This document shows, in pieces, positions 56,186 to 64,000 of a stretch of DNA of 64,000 bases. A program made the translations under genes and the position numbers. The notes under the pieces are model-generated. The model had not been told where the DNA came from. It saw only the letters and a list, made by a program, of their open reading frames with translations, and did not search any database. Source of the stretch: Candidatus Cryptobacteroides aphodequi (GTDB taxonomy: Bacteria > Bacteroidota > Bacteroidia > Bacteroidales > UBA932); the NCBI GenBank assembly GCA_018065265.1, contig JAGHTP010000010.1, positions 1-64,000 on the forward strand, in the 5' to 3' direction. How positions within the stretch are numbered: position 1 is the first letter of the stretch; the number at the start of each line of letters is the position of its first letter.

Positions 56186-57720
56186 TTTTCAGACTTTTCG
56201 TATATGACTATCGAATCCATAACCAGGTTGGCTCCGGGTACGGGGTTGGTCCAGGTAATTTCCAGCGTATGGTGCCCTGAGTCAAGGAGATAGTTCCAAT
56301 AAATGTCGAAACGACGGGTGGCAAAATCAGAGGGCATCAGCACCTGTTCCACATTGCCGTCAACGGACACTGTCACTTCCGCCACATAATCAGCCGGAAC
56401 GCCACCATCTTTCTTCCTGTTAAGTTTGCCCGGCACCGCTATGCCGCATCCGTCGAACTCATAGACGAAGGTCTTGCGGAAATTGTTGCATTTGGTCTTA
56501 TCCTTCGCCACGAGCCTAAGGCCTTCGAAACTCTTTTCGAAAGGAGCCACAGCCACCTGTGCAACGGGCACCTTTACGGTTTTACGTCCATATCGGCCTC
56601 CAGCCTTCGAAATATTCTCAAGCGCAATCCTCTCGGTCATATCATATGCCTTGCGAAGGGAAATTTCCGTATGAGGGAAGTTGATATTCTCCACTTCCTC
56701 AACGGGTGCAATCCAACGCTCTGCGATATTGCTGTAACCAAGAACGGTTCCCAGTATACCGGCAGCCGACGCGGGGTTGCAGTCGGAATCGGCTCCGCAT
56801 CTCATCGCTATGTCCATTGTTTTGAACATATCCTTCTGTCCGTAGAGAAGTCCCATCACGACGTAGGCGGAATTCACCTTCGCATCAATGTCGAAAGGAT
56901 CGTCCACCCCCTTGGGACAACTGATTTCAGCAGACCACTTGTCCTCTACCATTTTCCAGGTGTCCTGCCAGTCGGCATTCTCCCCGCACCAGCGGATCAC
57001 ATCCGAAATGCACTTATGATAATCGCTCTGTTCGGGGATGGCTTTGAGCGCTTCGCTTACGATTGCCTGGATATCGTCATACACAAAAGCAAGCGAGTAC
57101 ATCGTTGCGATGTAGAGACCGCCATAATAACCGTCGCCATAATTCATAATGTGCCCGACTTTGTCACAAATCTTCATAGCCACATCGGGAAGCGCCGGGC
57201 TGGTCAATCCGGCGAAATCAGCCTCAATCTGGAAGTCGATATCATCAGCGTGAGGATTGTTGGTCCAGTATCCGCACTCCGGTACGGACATTCCGGCAAG
57301 AATGTTATACCTTGCAGCCTGATTCGCGTGCCACAGGTTATAACTTGCGTGAGCAAAAGAATCCGCATATATGGAAGCGGGGACATCCATCCCCTCCCTG
57401 TCGAGGACATCCAGGAAAGAAAGATCCATATAAACGTCGTCATACAGCCCCGGCTCATTGTCAAAATACCATTTGCAGCGATGTTCTCCGTCCCAGGGGA
57501 CCTGAACATCACCGGGAATCATCATCCCGTTATATTTGAACTCGGTCGGGGCACCATATGTACAACCGAAGGTCTGGCCTGCCCAACCTCCCATAATCTT
57601 GTCGCGCAGTTCTGTTCTTGTGAGTTTAATTTTGGCAGTACGTGCATCAGAAACCGTACAGAAACCGAACAAGCCAATCAGAACGGCCAGAACAATTGTT
57701 TTTCCCTTCATTTTATACAT
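56182..57720 (-). CDS. ADP-ribosylglycohydrolase family protein, exported
   Basis: DKIMGGWAGQTFGCTYGAPTEFKY, YDDVYMDLSFLDVL, CGADSDCNPASAAGILGTVLG; start may be MKGKTIVLA at 57711. Confidence 0.88.
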   Translation of the reverse strand: MYKMKGKTIVLAVLIGLFGFCTVSDARTAKIKLTRTELRDKIMGGWAGQTFGCTYGAPTEFKYNGMMIPGDVQVPWDGEHRCKWYFDNEPGLYDDVYMDLSFLDVLDREGMDVPASIYADSFAHASYNLWHANQAARYNILAGMSVPECGYWTNNPHADDIDFQIEADFAGLTSPALPDVAMKICDKVGHIMNYGDGYYGGLYIATMYSLAFVYDDIQAIVSEALKAIPEQSDYHKCISDVIRWCGENADWQDTWKMVEDKWSAEISCPKGVDDPFDIDAKVNSAYVVMGLLYGQKDMFKTMDIAMRCGADSDCNPASAAGILGTVLGYSNIAERWIAPVEEVENINFPHTEISLRKAYDMTERIALENISKAGGRYGRKTVKVPVAQVAVAPFEKSFEGLRLVAKDKTKCNNFRKTFVYEFDGCGIAVPGKLNRKKDGGVPADYVAEVTVSVDGNVEQVLMPSDFATRRFDIYWNYLLDSGHHTLEITWTNPVPGANLVMDSIVIYEKSEK

Positions 57721-57743
57721 TTTTTGTTATTTTGCGATATCGT

Positions 57744-57763
57744 TTGTGCAATTGAGTGCACAA
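57744..57763. promoter_or_regulatory. Candidate LacI-family operator (inverted repeat)
   Basis: TTGTGCA-ATTGAG-TGCACAA. Confidence 0.55.
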
Positions 57764-57795
57764 GTTTATATTTTATTTACTTTATTTGCACAAAA
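57761..57795 (-). promoter_or_regulatory. Candidate promoter of the PUL C operon
   Basis: Minus strand: TTTTG (57791-57795), 22-nt spacer, TAAACTTG (57761-57768). Confidence 0.4.
57785..57794. promoter_or_regulatory. Additional TTTGCGCAAA-like site
   Basis: TTTGCACAAA, one mismatch to TTTGCGCAAA. Confidence 0.4.
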
Positions 57796-57867
57796 TTCCA
57801 AGAAATTTATACTGATACACACTGCATCAAGTGCGCAAAACAAGAAAATTCTTGCGCTAATAATTCA

Positions 57868-58908
57868 ATGAACAAAGAAACTCTTTCAACCATAGCCAAA
57901 CGCACAGGTTACTCTGTGACAACGGTCTCCCGCGTAATAAGCGGCAATGCAGCCTCCCACAGAATACCTGAGAATACGGCCAAGGCTATAATGGACGAAG
58001 TCAAGCGGTGCAATTACACGCCCAGCGCAATAGCAAAAAGTTTGCGCACAAGCAAAAGCGGAACGATAGGTCTTATCCTTCCGTCTGTAGCAAATCCATA
58101 TTTTGCGGAAATAGCAGGAGCCGTCATCGCTGAAGCAAAAGCAAAAGGATACTTCACCATTGTCCTTGACACAATGGAGCAAAAGAAAAATATGGAGGAA
58201 TGCGCCAGGATACTTTATGGAAGACAGGTTGAGGGAATGATAGTCATTCCGAGCGGAGATGACCCATCCTTGCTGGAGCGCCTTGATAGCCACCTTCCCA
58301 TCGTGCTGATGGACAGGAGCTATGACTATTCCACGCTTTCGTATGTCACTACGAACAACTACGAAGGAGGATTAATGGGAACCCGACTTCTCATAAAGAG
58401 CGGCCATACAAGAATTGCCTGCATCCAGGGCGAAAAGGAAATGCCGGTCAGCGAAAGAGTCAAGGGGTACAGAGACGCAATGCGCGAGGCCGGGCTTGAG
58501 GAAAACATAAGCATTTCCGGGAATGAGTTCTCCGCTCACTGCGGATACCTCGAGACAGCCCTGCTGCTTTCTTCCGAGGACCGGCCTACAGCCATATTTG
58601 CGCTTTCAAGCACAATTCTGCTTGGCGCTATGAAAGCAATCAAGGAGCATCAACTGATGATCCCCGATGACATTGCGCTTCTCTCCTTCGATGACAATCT
58701 GTATATGGACTACACCACACCTGTGATAACCCGTATCCGTCAGCCCTTGGAAGATATGGCCAAACTGGCCGTTAAAATACTGTTCGGCAGAATTGAAAAC
58801 ACCCTGACGGCATCTTCTCAACTCCGACTGAGCCCGTCCCTCATAACTGGAGAATCACACAAGACTTGTCATTCTCCAACTGAGCCTTCAGTTCTTCAAG
58901 GGAATTGA
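57868..58908 (+). CDS. LacI family transcriptional regulator
   Basis: HTH TLSTIAKRTGYSVTTVSRVISGNAASHRIPENT; effector domain IGLILPSVANPYFAEIAG; start trimmed to MNKETLS (ORF-track 5' extension is antisense to ARH gene). Confidence 0.93.
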   Translation: MNKETLSTIAKRTGYSVTTVSRVISGNAASHRIPENTAKAIMDEVKRCNYTPSAIAKSLRTSKSGTIGLILPSVANPYFAEIAGAVIAEAKAKGYFTIVLDTMEQKKNMEECARILYGRQVEGMIVIPSGDDPSLLERLDSHLPIVLMDRSYDYSTLSYVTTNNYEGGLMGTRLLIKSGHTRIACIQGEKEMPVSERVKGYRDAMREAGLEENISISGNEFSAHCGYLETALLLSSEDRPTAIFALSSTILLGAMKAIKEHQLMIPDDIALLSFDDNLYMDYTTPVITRIRQPLEDMAKLAVKILFGRIENTLTASSQLRLSPSLITGESHKTCHSPTEPSVLQGN

Positions 58909-59701
58909 AGTGCATCTCGTCGCGAAGGCGCGAGAGGAAACGGACTTTGATGTCGAGTCCATAAATGTCTTCGTCGAAGCCGAGGATGTGCGATTCGACC
59001 TTTTCGGCCGGATCGATGTTGGTGAGTGCCCTGAAGCGGCCGGCCGAAGGGATCTCCACTTCGGTAAGATAGACCCCGCTCTGCGGAATGAGCAGCAGCG
59101 GCTCGCGCAGCTTGAGATTGGCTGTCGGAAAGCCGATTGTGCGTCCCAGATGCTTGCCGCCCACGATGACACCCGACAACTCGTACGGCCGGCCCAGCAT
59201 AGCGGCGGCAGCGCAAACGTCCCCTTCGCTCAAAGCCCTGCGTATGCGGGTTGACGAAACCGGGCTGTCCTCGTAAAGCATCGGAGGCACGACGACGATG
59301 CGCGGCATCCCTTCACGCCCGCTCAGGGGCAGAAGTTCATCGGGGCTGAGAAGGTCGCAACCCAGACGGTTGTCGTAGCCCAGCACGAGGGTCGTGGCCC
59401 CGTAATCGCGCACGAGCAGGTCGATATACTGCCTGGCACGCAGTGAAGCGAAACCGCGGCTGAAAGGCATCACCTCAACCCTTGCGGCTCCGTAAGAAGA
59501 AAGCAGCGCAGTCTTTTCGCCCTGAGTGCCAAGCAGGCGCAGATCGCGCGCGCCATCCTGAAGGACAGCGCGCGGATGCGGCCAGAACGTGACGGCCAGA
59601 GACTCCTGTCCCGAAGCAGCAGCCTCAGCGGCCAGAACTTCGAGCACAGCGCGGTGGCCCAGATGCACTCCGTCGAAAAAACCTGTTGCTACTACAGCCA
59701 T
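58841..59701 (-). CDS. ribF: Bifunctional riboflavin kinase/FAD synthetase
   Basis: VATGFFDGVHLGHRAVLE, VSSTRIRRALSEGDV, VGGKHLGRTIGFPTANL. Confidence 0.93.
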   Translation of the reverse strand: MAVVATGFFDGVHLGHRAVLEVLAAEAAASGQESLAVTFWPHPRAVLQDGARDLRLLGTQGEKTALLSSYGAARVEVMPFSRGFASLRARQYIDLLVRDYGATTLVLGYDNRLGCDLLSPDELLPLSGREGMPRIVVVPPMLYEDSPVSSTRIRRALSEGDVCAAAAMLGRPYELSGVIVGGKHLGRTIGFPTANLKLREPLLLIPQSGVYLTEVEIPSAGRFRALTNIDPAEKVESHILGFDEDIYGLDIKVRFLSRLRDEMHFNSLEELKAQLENDKSCVILQL

Positions 59702-62238
59702 TTTACGATAGGCAGATCCTGACGGTGAGGCAGCATAGCGTTCTTCGGATATACGCGGGTTCCCACCTGATACATACCGGTACGCTCGGGAAGAACCGAA
59801 ACGCTGTACTTGGCTATGCCGTTCTCGAACGACTCGAGCTTATAGTCCCATACCTCCTGGATATGCAGATGACCACGGCGGTCGGAGGTGGTGAAGAGCA
59901 TCTCCACTGCAACATCCTCGGCCTTGAGTCCGGCGAGGTCGAGTTCAACCTCGCTGCGGAGCTCGTTCTTCTGCGAAAGCGTGTACGAAGCCTCGGGCTG
60001 CGAGAACGAAACGACACGGATGTTATTCCAGGCCTCGCGCACCTGGGCCTTCCAGGCTGCAATCTCACGGGCCTTGGCGGCACCATCGGCATTGAGGATG
60101 GCAAAGCGCTCCGCCTGAGGCAGATAGAACCTCTCGCAATAGTCGGTAAGCATCCTGTTCGTGGTGAAGTTGGACGCCACCTTCGCGATGGTATTCTTGA
60201 TATAGCCGATCCACTTCGCGCTGCGGCCGGTCTTGGGATCGGTGTCGTAGTACGAGGGAGCAATCTCGTTCTCGATTATCTGATAGATGGTGGCGGAATC
60301 AAGTTCGTTCTGATATCCGTTGTCCTCGTAGGTCTGTTCGAGAGGCAGGGCCCAGCCGCAGCCTTCCTTGTAGCCCTCAACCCACCATCCGTCAAGCACG
60401 GAGAAGTGCATTACGCCGTTCATCGAAGCCTTTTCGCCCGATGTTCCGGACGCCTCCTGCGGGCGGGTAGGGTTGTTGAGCCATACATCCACGCCCTGCA
60501 CGAGCCTCTTGGCGAGAGTGATGTCGTAACCGGGCACGAAGACGATCTTGCCGATGAAACGGGGATCCTTGCTGATTTCAACTATCTGGCGGATGAGGTC
60601 CTGTCCCATTCCGTCGGCGGGATGAGCCTTGCCGGCGAAGATGAACTGGACGGGGCGCGCGGGATTGTTGACAATGGCGTCGAGCCTGTCGAGGTCGCGG
60701 AAGAGGAGAGTTGCCCTCTTGTAGGTGGCAAAACGCCTTGCAAAACCTATGGTGAGCACGTCGTCACGCAGAGTTTTCTTGATGGTAACGACCTCGCGGG
60801 GAGAATAGTGCGAACTCAACGCAGGATCGCTCAGGCGCTCCTTCACGGCGTTCATCAATTCTGTCTTGACGTACTTGCGTGTATCCCAGATGTCCTCATC
60901 GGACACATTGTAAATACCGTCGAAGCAGGACTTGTCGTAGTGATGGGTCTTGAACGCATCGCCGAACGCCTTCCCCTGAAGGGCCTTCCATTCCTTCGAA
61001 GCCCAGGTGGAGTAGTGCACACCGTTGGTGACATAGCTGACATAAAGCTCCTCGGGCAGATAGCCCGGATACATAGGAGCGAAAATGTCCTGGCTGACCT
61101 TTCCGTGCAGCATCGAAACGCCGTTGACGTTCTGGCTCATATTGGCGGCAAGGATGCTCATCGAGAAGCGCTCGTTCTTGTCATAGACATTCAGTTTACC
61201 AAGGCCGAGAAGAGTGTTCCAGTCGATGCCGAAGCGCTCGGGATAGTGGCCGAGATAGTGCTGGAGCATTCCTTCATCGAAGGCGTCGTGGCCTGCGGGA
61301 ACGGGAGTATGCGTAGTGAAGAGGCCCGAAGCACGTACGAGCTCCATTGCCTCGCTGAAAGCCATCTTGCCTTCGGTCATATACTCGCGGAGTCTCTCGA
61401 GGCCTGCGAATGCGGCGTGGCCTTCGTTATAGTGGTAAATGGTGGGGTTGAGTCCGAGTACCCTCAGGGCCCTTACGCCACCTATTCCGAGCAGAATCTC
61501 CTGTTTGAGACGGTTCTCCCAGTCGCCACCGTAAAGCTGGTGGGTTATCTGACGGTCAGCATCGGAATTGGCCTCATAGTCGGTATCGAGCAGATACAGG
61601 TCGGTCCTTCCGACAGCCACTTTCCAGATGCGGGCGCGGAGTTCGCGTCCGGGGAGGGTGACATAAGTCGTAAGCCACTGTCCGTCTTCGCCGAGAACGG
61701 GTTCAGCGGGAATCTTGAGGAAGTCCTGCGCCTCGTATTCGGCCACCTGGTTGCCTGCGGGAGTAAGTTTCTGGGTGAAGTAGCCGTAGCGGTACAGAAG
61801 ACCCACTGCGACGAGGTTCACGTTCATATCGGAAGTCTCCTTGAGATAGTCTCCCGCAAGAATTCCAAGACCGCCGGAATAGATCTTCAGCGAACTGTCA
61901 AGACCGTATTCCATACAGAAATATCCGACGGAGGGCTCTGTCCTCTCACTCTTGAGAGCCATATACGAATTGAAGTCGTCCATCACGGCCTTCAGGCGTT
62001 CAAGGAAATCCTGATTCTTTGCCAGCTGGTTGTAGCGCTTGAGGCTCACCTGGTCGAGGATGACCATAGGATTGTGGCCGGAACGGTGCCAGAGGTCGGC
62101 GTCAACCGACTTGAAGAGCGCCTTGGCATTGTCGTTCCAGCACCACCAGAGGTTCTTGCAAAGGGTTTCGAGCCCGCTCAGGGCTTCGGGGAGATGACGC
62201 GTCACACGGACGCTTTTCCAGGATGGTGTATCTGCCAT
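59692..62238 (-). CDS. glgP: Alpha-glucan (glycogen) phosphorylase, GT35
   Basis: LCKNLWWCWNDNAKALF, VGYFCMEYGLDSSLKIYSGGLGILAGDYLKE, IYHYNEGHAAF, FIFAGKAHPAD, VWLNNPTRPQEASGTSGEKASMNG. Confidence 0.95.
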   Translation of the reverse strand: MADTPSWKSVRVTRHLPEALSGLETLCKNLWWCWNDNAKALFKSVDADLWHRSGHNPMVILDQVSLKRYNQLAKNQDFLERLKAVMDDFNSYMALKSERTEPSVGYFCMEYGLDSSLKIYSGGLGILAGDYLKETSDMNVNLVAVGLLYRYGYFTQKLTPAGNQVAEYEAQDFLKIPAEPVLGEDGQWLTTYVTLPGRELRARIWKVAVGRTDLYLLDTDYEANSDADRQITHQLYGGDWENRLKQEILLGIGGVRALRVLGLNPTIYHYNEGHAAFAGLERLREYMTEGKMAFSEAMELVRASGLFTTHTPVPAGHDAFDEGMLQHYLGHYPERFGIDWNTLLGLGKLNVYDKNERFSMSILAANMSQNVNGVSMLHGKVSQDIFAPMYPGYLPEELYVSYVTNGVHYSTWASKEWKALQGKAFGDAFKTHHYDKSCFDGIYNVSDEDIWDTRKYVKTELMNAVKERLSDPALSSHYSPREVVTIKKTLRDDVLTIGFARRFATYKRATLLFRDLDRLDAIVNNPARPVQFIFAGKAHPADGMGQDLIRQIVEISKDPRFIGKIVFVPGYDITLAKRLVQGVDVWLNNPTRPQEASGTSGEKASMNGVMHFSVLDGWWVEGYKEGCGWALPLEQTYEDNGYQNELDSATIYQIIENEIAPSYYDTDPKTGRSAKWIGYIKNTIAKVASNFTTNRMLTDYCERFYLPQAERFAILNADGAAKAREIAAWKAQVREAWNNIRVVSFSQPEASYTLSQKNELRSEVELDLAGLKAEDVAVEMLFTTSDRRGHLHIQEVWDYKLESFENGIAKYSVSVLPERTGMYQVGTRVYPKNAMLPHRQDLPIVKWL

Positions 62239-62244
62239 ATTGTA

Positions 62245-63435
62245 TTATCTGCTTGAATATTTGTCGTTTACACGTATTATGAAGTCGCTCAGGACGTTCA
62301 TATAGTTGATGAATGCCTCGTAGGGCGTGTTGTACGGGTTGAAATATTTGTGCATATCGCCGTCCGAGAAGAACTTGGTGCACATATAATAGAAGTGGTC
62401 GCTCTCCTGAAGATGTCCGTAGTCGGCCCAGAGTATGGGGTCGTTGAGAATGGCGAGCTTCTCTTCGAGCCTGTATATCTTATTGAACGCCTCGCTCTGG
62501 AGTTCGTTTCCAAGCCAGGCCGAAAGGTCACGCTCCTCGTCAGCCCACGAGATGGCGTTGGGAACGGAAAGTTCCGAAACGGCTTCGAGCGAAGATGCAG
62601 CCTGCGCGGGGGTGACGAAGTTCATACCCTTTGCGAGAACGGCGCCGGGGAGCGCCTTCATAAAATCGAATATGCCGCTGTCGGCGTCCTGATGCTCGCC
62701 AAAAGTCTCATAATCCATAAACAGGTTCACGATGTCGCCTTCGGCATCGTCAAGCCACTGAGCGAACTTGTCGGCGGTAAGGGGCCACTCGTTCCAGCCG
62801 CGGTCCGAAAAACGGAAAGCCATATCGTCACTGAGCTTGTAGTTGCGCAGGAGCAGTTTCTGCTCGGGGGCGATATCGTTGGAATAGACGTAGTTAGGCG
62901 AGCGCCATCCCATAATGTGGCGGGCGCCTTCGGTAAGCATCGTATTGAAGCCGAGCGACTGAACCTTGGCTCCGATGGTATCGGAATAGACGAGCTCGGT
63001 ATTCCTGAATGTGACCGGAGTCACGCCGAAATGATCCACGATCGCAGCCTTGTGCTTGGCGACCTGGTGCTCGAATTCGGCCTCGCTGCCAAGAGCGGCA
63101 AGCGAGTGATAATATGTCTCGCAGAGGAATTCCACCTGACCTGTGGCGGCAAGCGCGCGGAAACTTTCTATCACCTCCGGAGCATAGCGGTCGAACTGCT
63201 CCAGAGCCGAACCCGATATGCTGAAGGCCACCTTGAAAGCACCTTTGCCGGCCTCTATCTGCCGCAGGAGCAGCTCGTTCATCGGGAGGTAGCACTTGGT
63301 GGCTATCCTCTTGAGGATGGTCCTGTTGGCGAAATCGTCATAATAATGGGAGTCCTTGCCGATATCGAAGAAACGGTAAAGCCTCAACCTTGTGGGCTGA
63401 TGTACCTGGAAGTACATACAAATCTGTTTTCCCAT
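62245..63435 (-). CDS. Glycoside hydrolase family 57 protein
   Basis: ICMYFQVHQPTRLRLYRFFDIG, VEFLCETYYHSLA, FRNTELVYSD, FMDYETFGEHQ. Confidence 0.9.
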   Translation of the reverse strand: MGKQICMYFQVHQPTRLRLYRFFDIGKDSHYYDDFANRTILKRIATKCYLPMNELLLRQIEAGKGAFKVAFSISGSALEQFDRYAPEVIESFRALAATGQVEFLCETYYHSLAALGSEAEFEHQVAKHKAAIVDHFGVTPVTFRNTELVYSDTIGAKVQSLGFNTMLTEGARHIMGWRSPNYVYSNDIAPEQKLLLRNYKLSDDMAFRFSDRGWNEWPLTADKFAQWLDDAEGDIVNLFMDYETFGEHQDADSGIFDFMKALPGAVLAKGMNFVTPAQAASSLEAVSELSVPNAISWADEERDLSAWLGNELQSEAFNKIYRLEEKLAILNDPILWADYGHLQESDHFYYMCTKFFSDGDMHKYFNPYNTPYEAFINYMNVLSDFIIRVNDKYSSR

Positions 63436-63439
63436 ATCC

Positions 63440-64000
63440 TTACTTTATTACTGATTCGTAAACCTTTTTCAATTTTGCCGTAGCGTGGTCCCATTTGAGG
63501 GCATTCACTTCCTCGAGACCCTGCGCAGCGGCGAATTCCGAGAGAGCCGGGTAGTTGAGCAGCGCGTAGATATCGTCCGCCATTGCATCCACGTCCCAGA
63601 AATCGACCTTGAACGCATACTTGAGCACCTCGGCCGCACCACTCTGGTTGGAGATGATGGAAGGCACGTTCGAGCGCATCGCCTCAAGGGGCGAAATGCC
63701 GAAAGGCTCGCTCACGGAAGGCATAATGTAGACGTCGCTCAGAGCGAACATCTTCTGAACCTCGCCGCCACGCAGGAATCCGGTGAAATGGAATCTGTCG
63801 GCTATGCCCAGACGTGCCACCTGCCTGATGGCGCGGTTCATCATATCACCGCTGCCGGCCATCACGAAACGCACGTTGGGCGTACGCTTGAGTACCTTGG
63901 CAGCAGCATCGATGAAGTATTCGGGGCCCTTCTGGAAAGTGATTCGGCCAAGGAATGTGACGACCTTGTCCTTCACTCCCCTCTCGACATCGAGATTCTC
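63440..64000 (-). CDS. Glycosyltransferase, glycogen synthase-like (C-terminal part; continues past window end)
   Basis: VVTFLGRITFQKGPEYFIDAA, SDVYIMPSVSEPFGISPLEAMRSNVPSIIS; frame remains open to base 64000. Confidence 0.85.
   Translation of the reverse strand, partial: ENLDVERGVKDKVVTFLGRITFQKGPEYFIDAAAKVLKRTPNVRFVMAGSGDMMNRAIRQVARLGIADRFHFTGFLRGGEVQKMFALSDVYIMPSVSEPFGISPLEAMRSNVPSIISNQSGAAEVLKYAFKVDFWDVDAMADDIYALLNYPALSEFAAAQGLEEVNALKWDHATAKLKKVYESVIK

Noticed and set aside
56671-57867. 5' extension of the LacI ORF (track 56671..58908)
   Set aside because: Extension is antisense to the ARH gene; the LacI HTH starts at MNKETLS (57868).
59686-62256. 856-aa plus-strand ORF antisense to glgP
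   Set aside because: Mirror ORF produced by strong codon bias; no recognisable domain, whereas the minus-strand frame is an unmistakable glucan phosphorylase.
1-64000. CRISPR arrays, tRNA/rRNA genes, transposases, phage or known defence modules
   Set aside because: Looked for repeat-spacer periodicity, cloverleaf-like sequences and IS/phage ORFs; none convincing. ARH genes were considered as toxin/antitoxin or DraG-type regulators, but their lipoprotein signals and PUL context argue against it.

Overview
The window is from a Bacteroidales-type genome: SusC/SusD pairs, FecR/ECF regulation, FISUMP/BACON/fimbrillin lipoproteins and TAnnTTTG-like promoters. It holds three polysaccharide-utilization-type loci (PULs), almost entirely on the minus strand, next to a glycogen-metabolism/ribF block. 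PUL A (about 1.8-15.7 kb): SusC with STN domain, SusD, DUF4832-like and DUF4091 glycoside hydrolases, two FISUMP proteins, ECF sigma, FecR, GH27. PUL B (about 17.1-32.0 kb): LacI regulator, ribokinase, GRP-type permease, SusC/D, three consecutive envelope-targeted ADP-ribosylglycohydrolase (ARH) family proteins, an esterase and a small lipoprotein. PUL C (about 32.1-58.9 kb): divergent LacI, a fourth ARH protein, two tandem SusC/D pairs, DUF4973-like protein, beta-helix enzyme, BACON/GLUG lipoprotein, Ser-type sulfatase, GH38, a 56-aa smORF absent from the ORF track, fimbrillin-like lipoprotein, SGNH hydrolase and anSME. PULs B and C have paralogous LacI regulators and share TTTGCGCAAA-type palindromes at their promoters. 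The best candidate for an undescribed system is this LacI-linked pair of ARH-rich loci, probably for scavenging ribose or ribosides. All product calls come from reading motifs in the translations; no searches were run.
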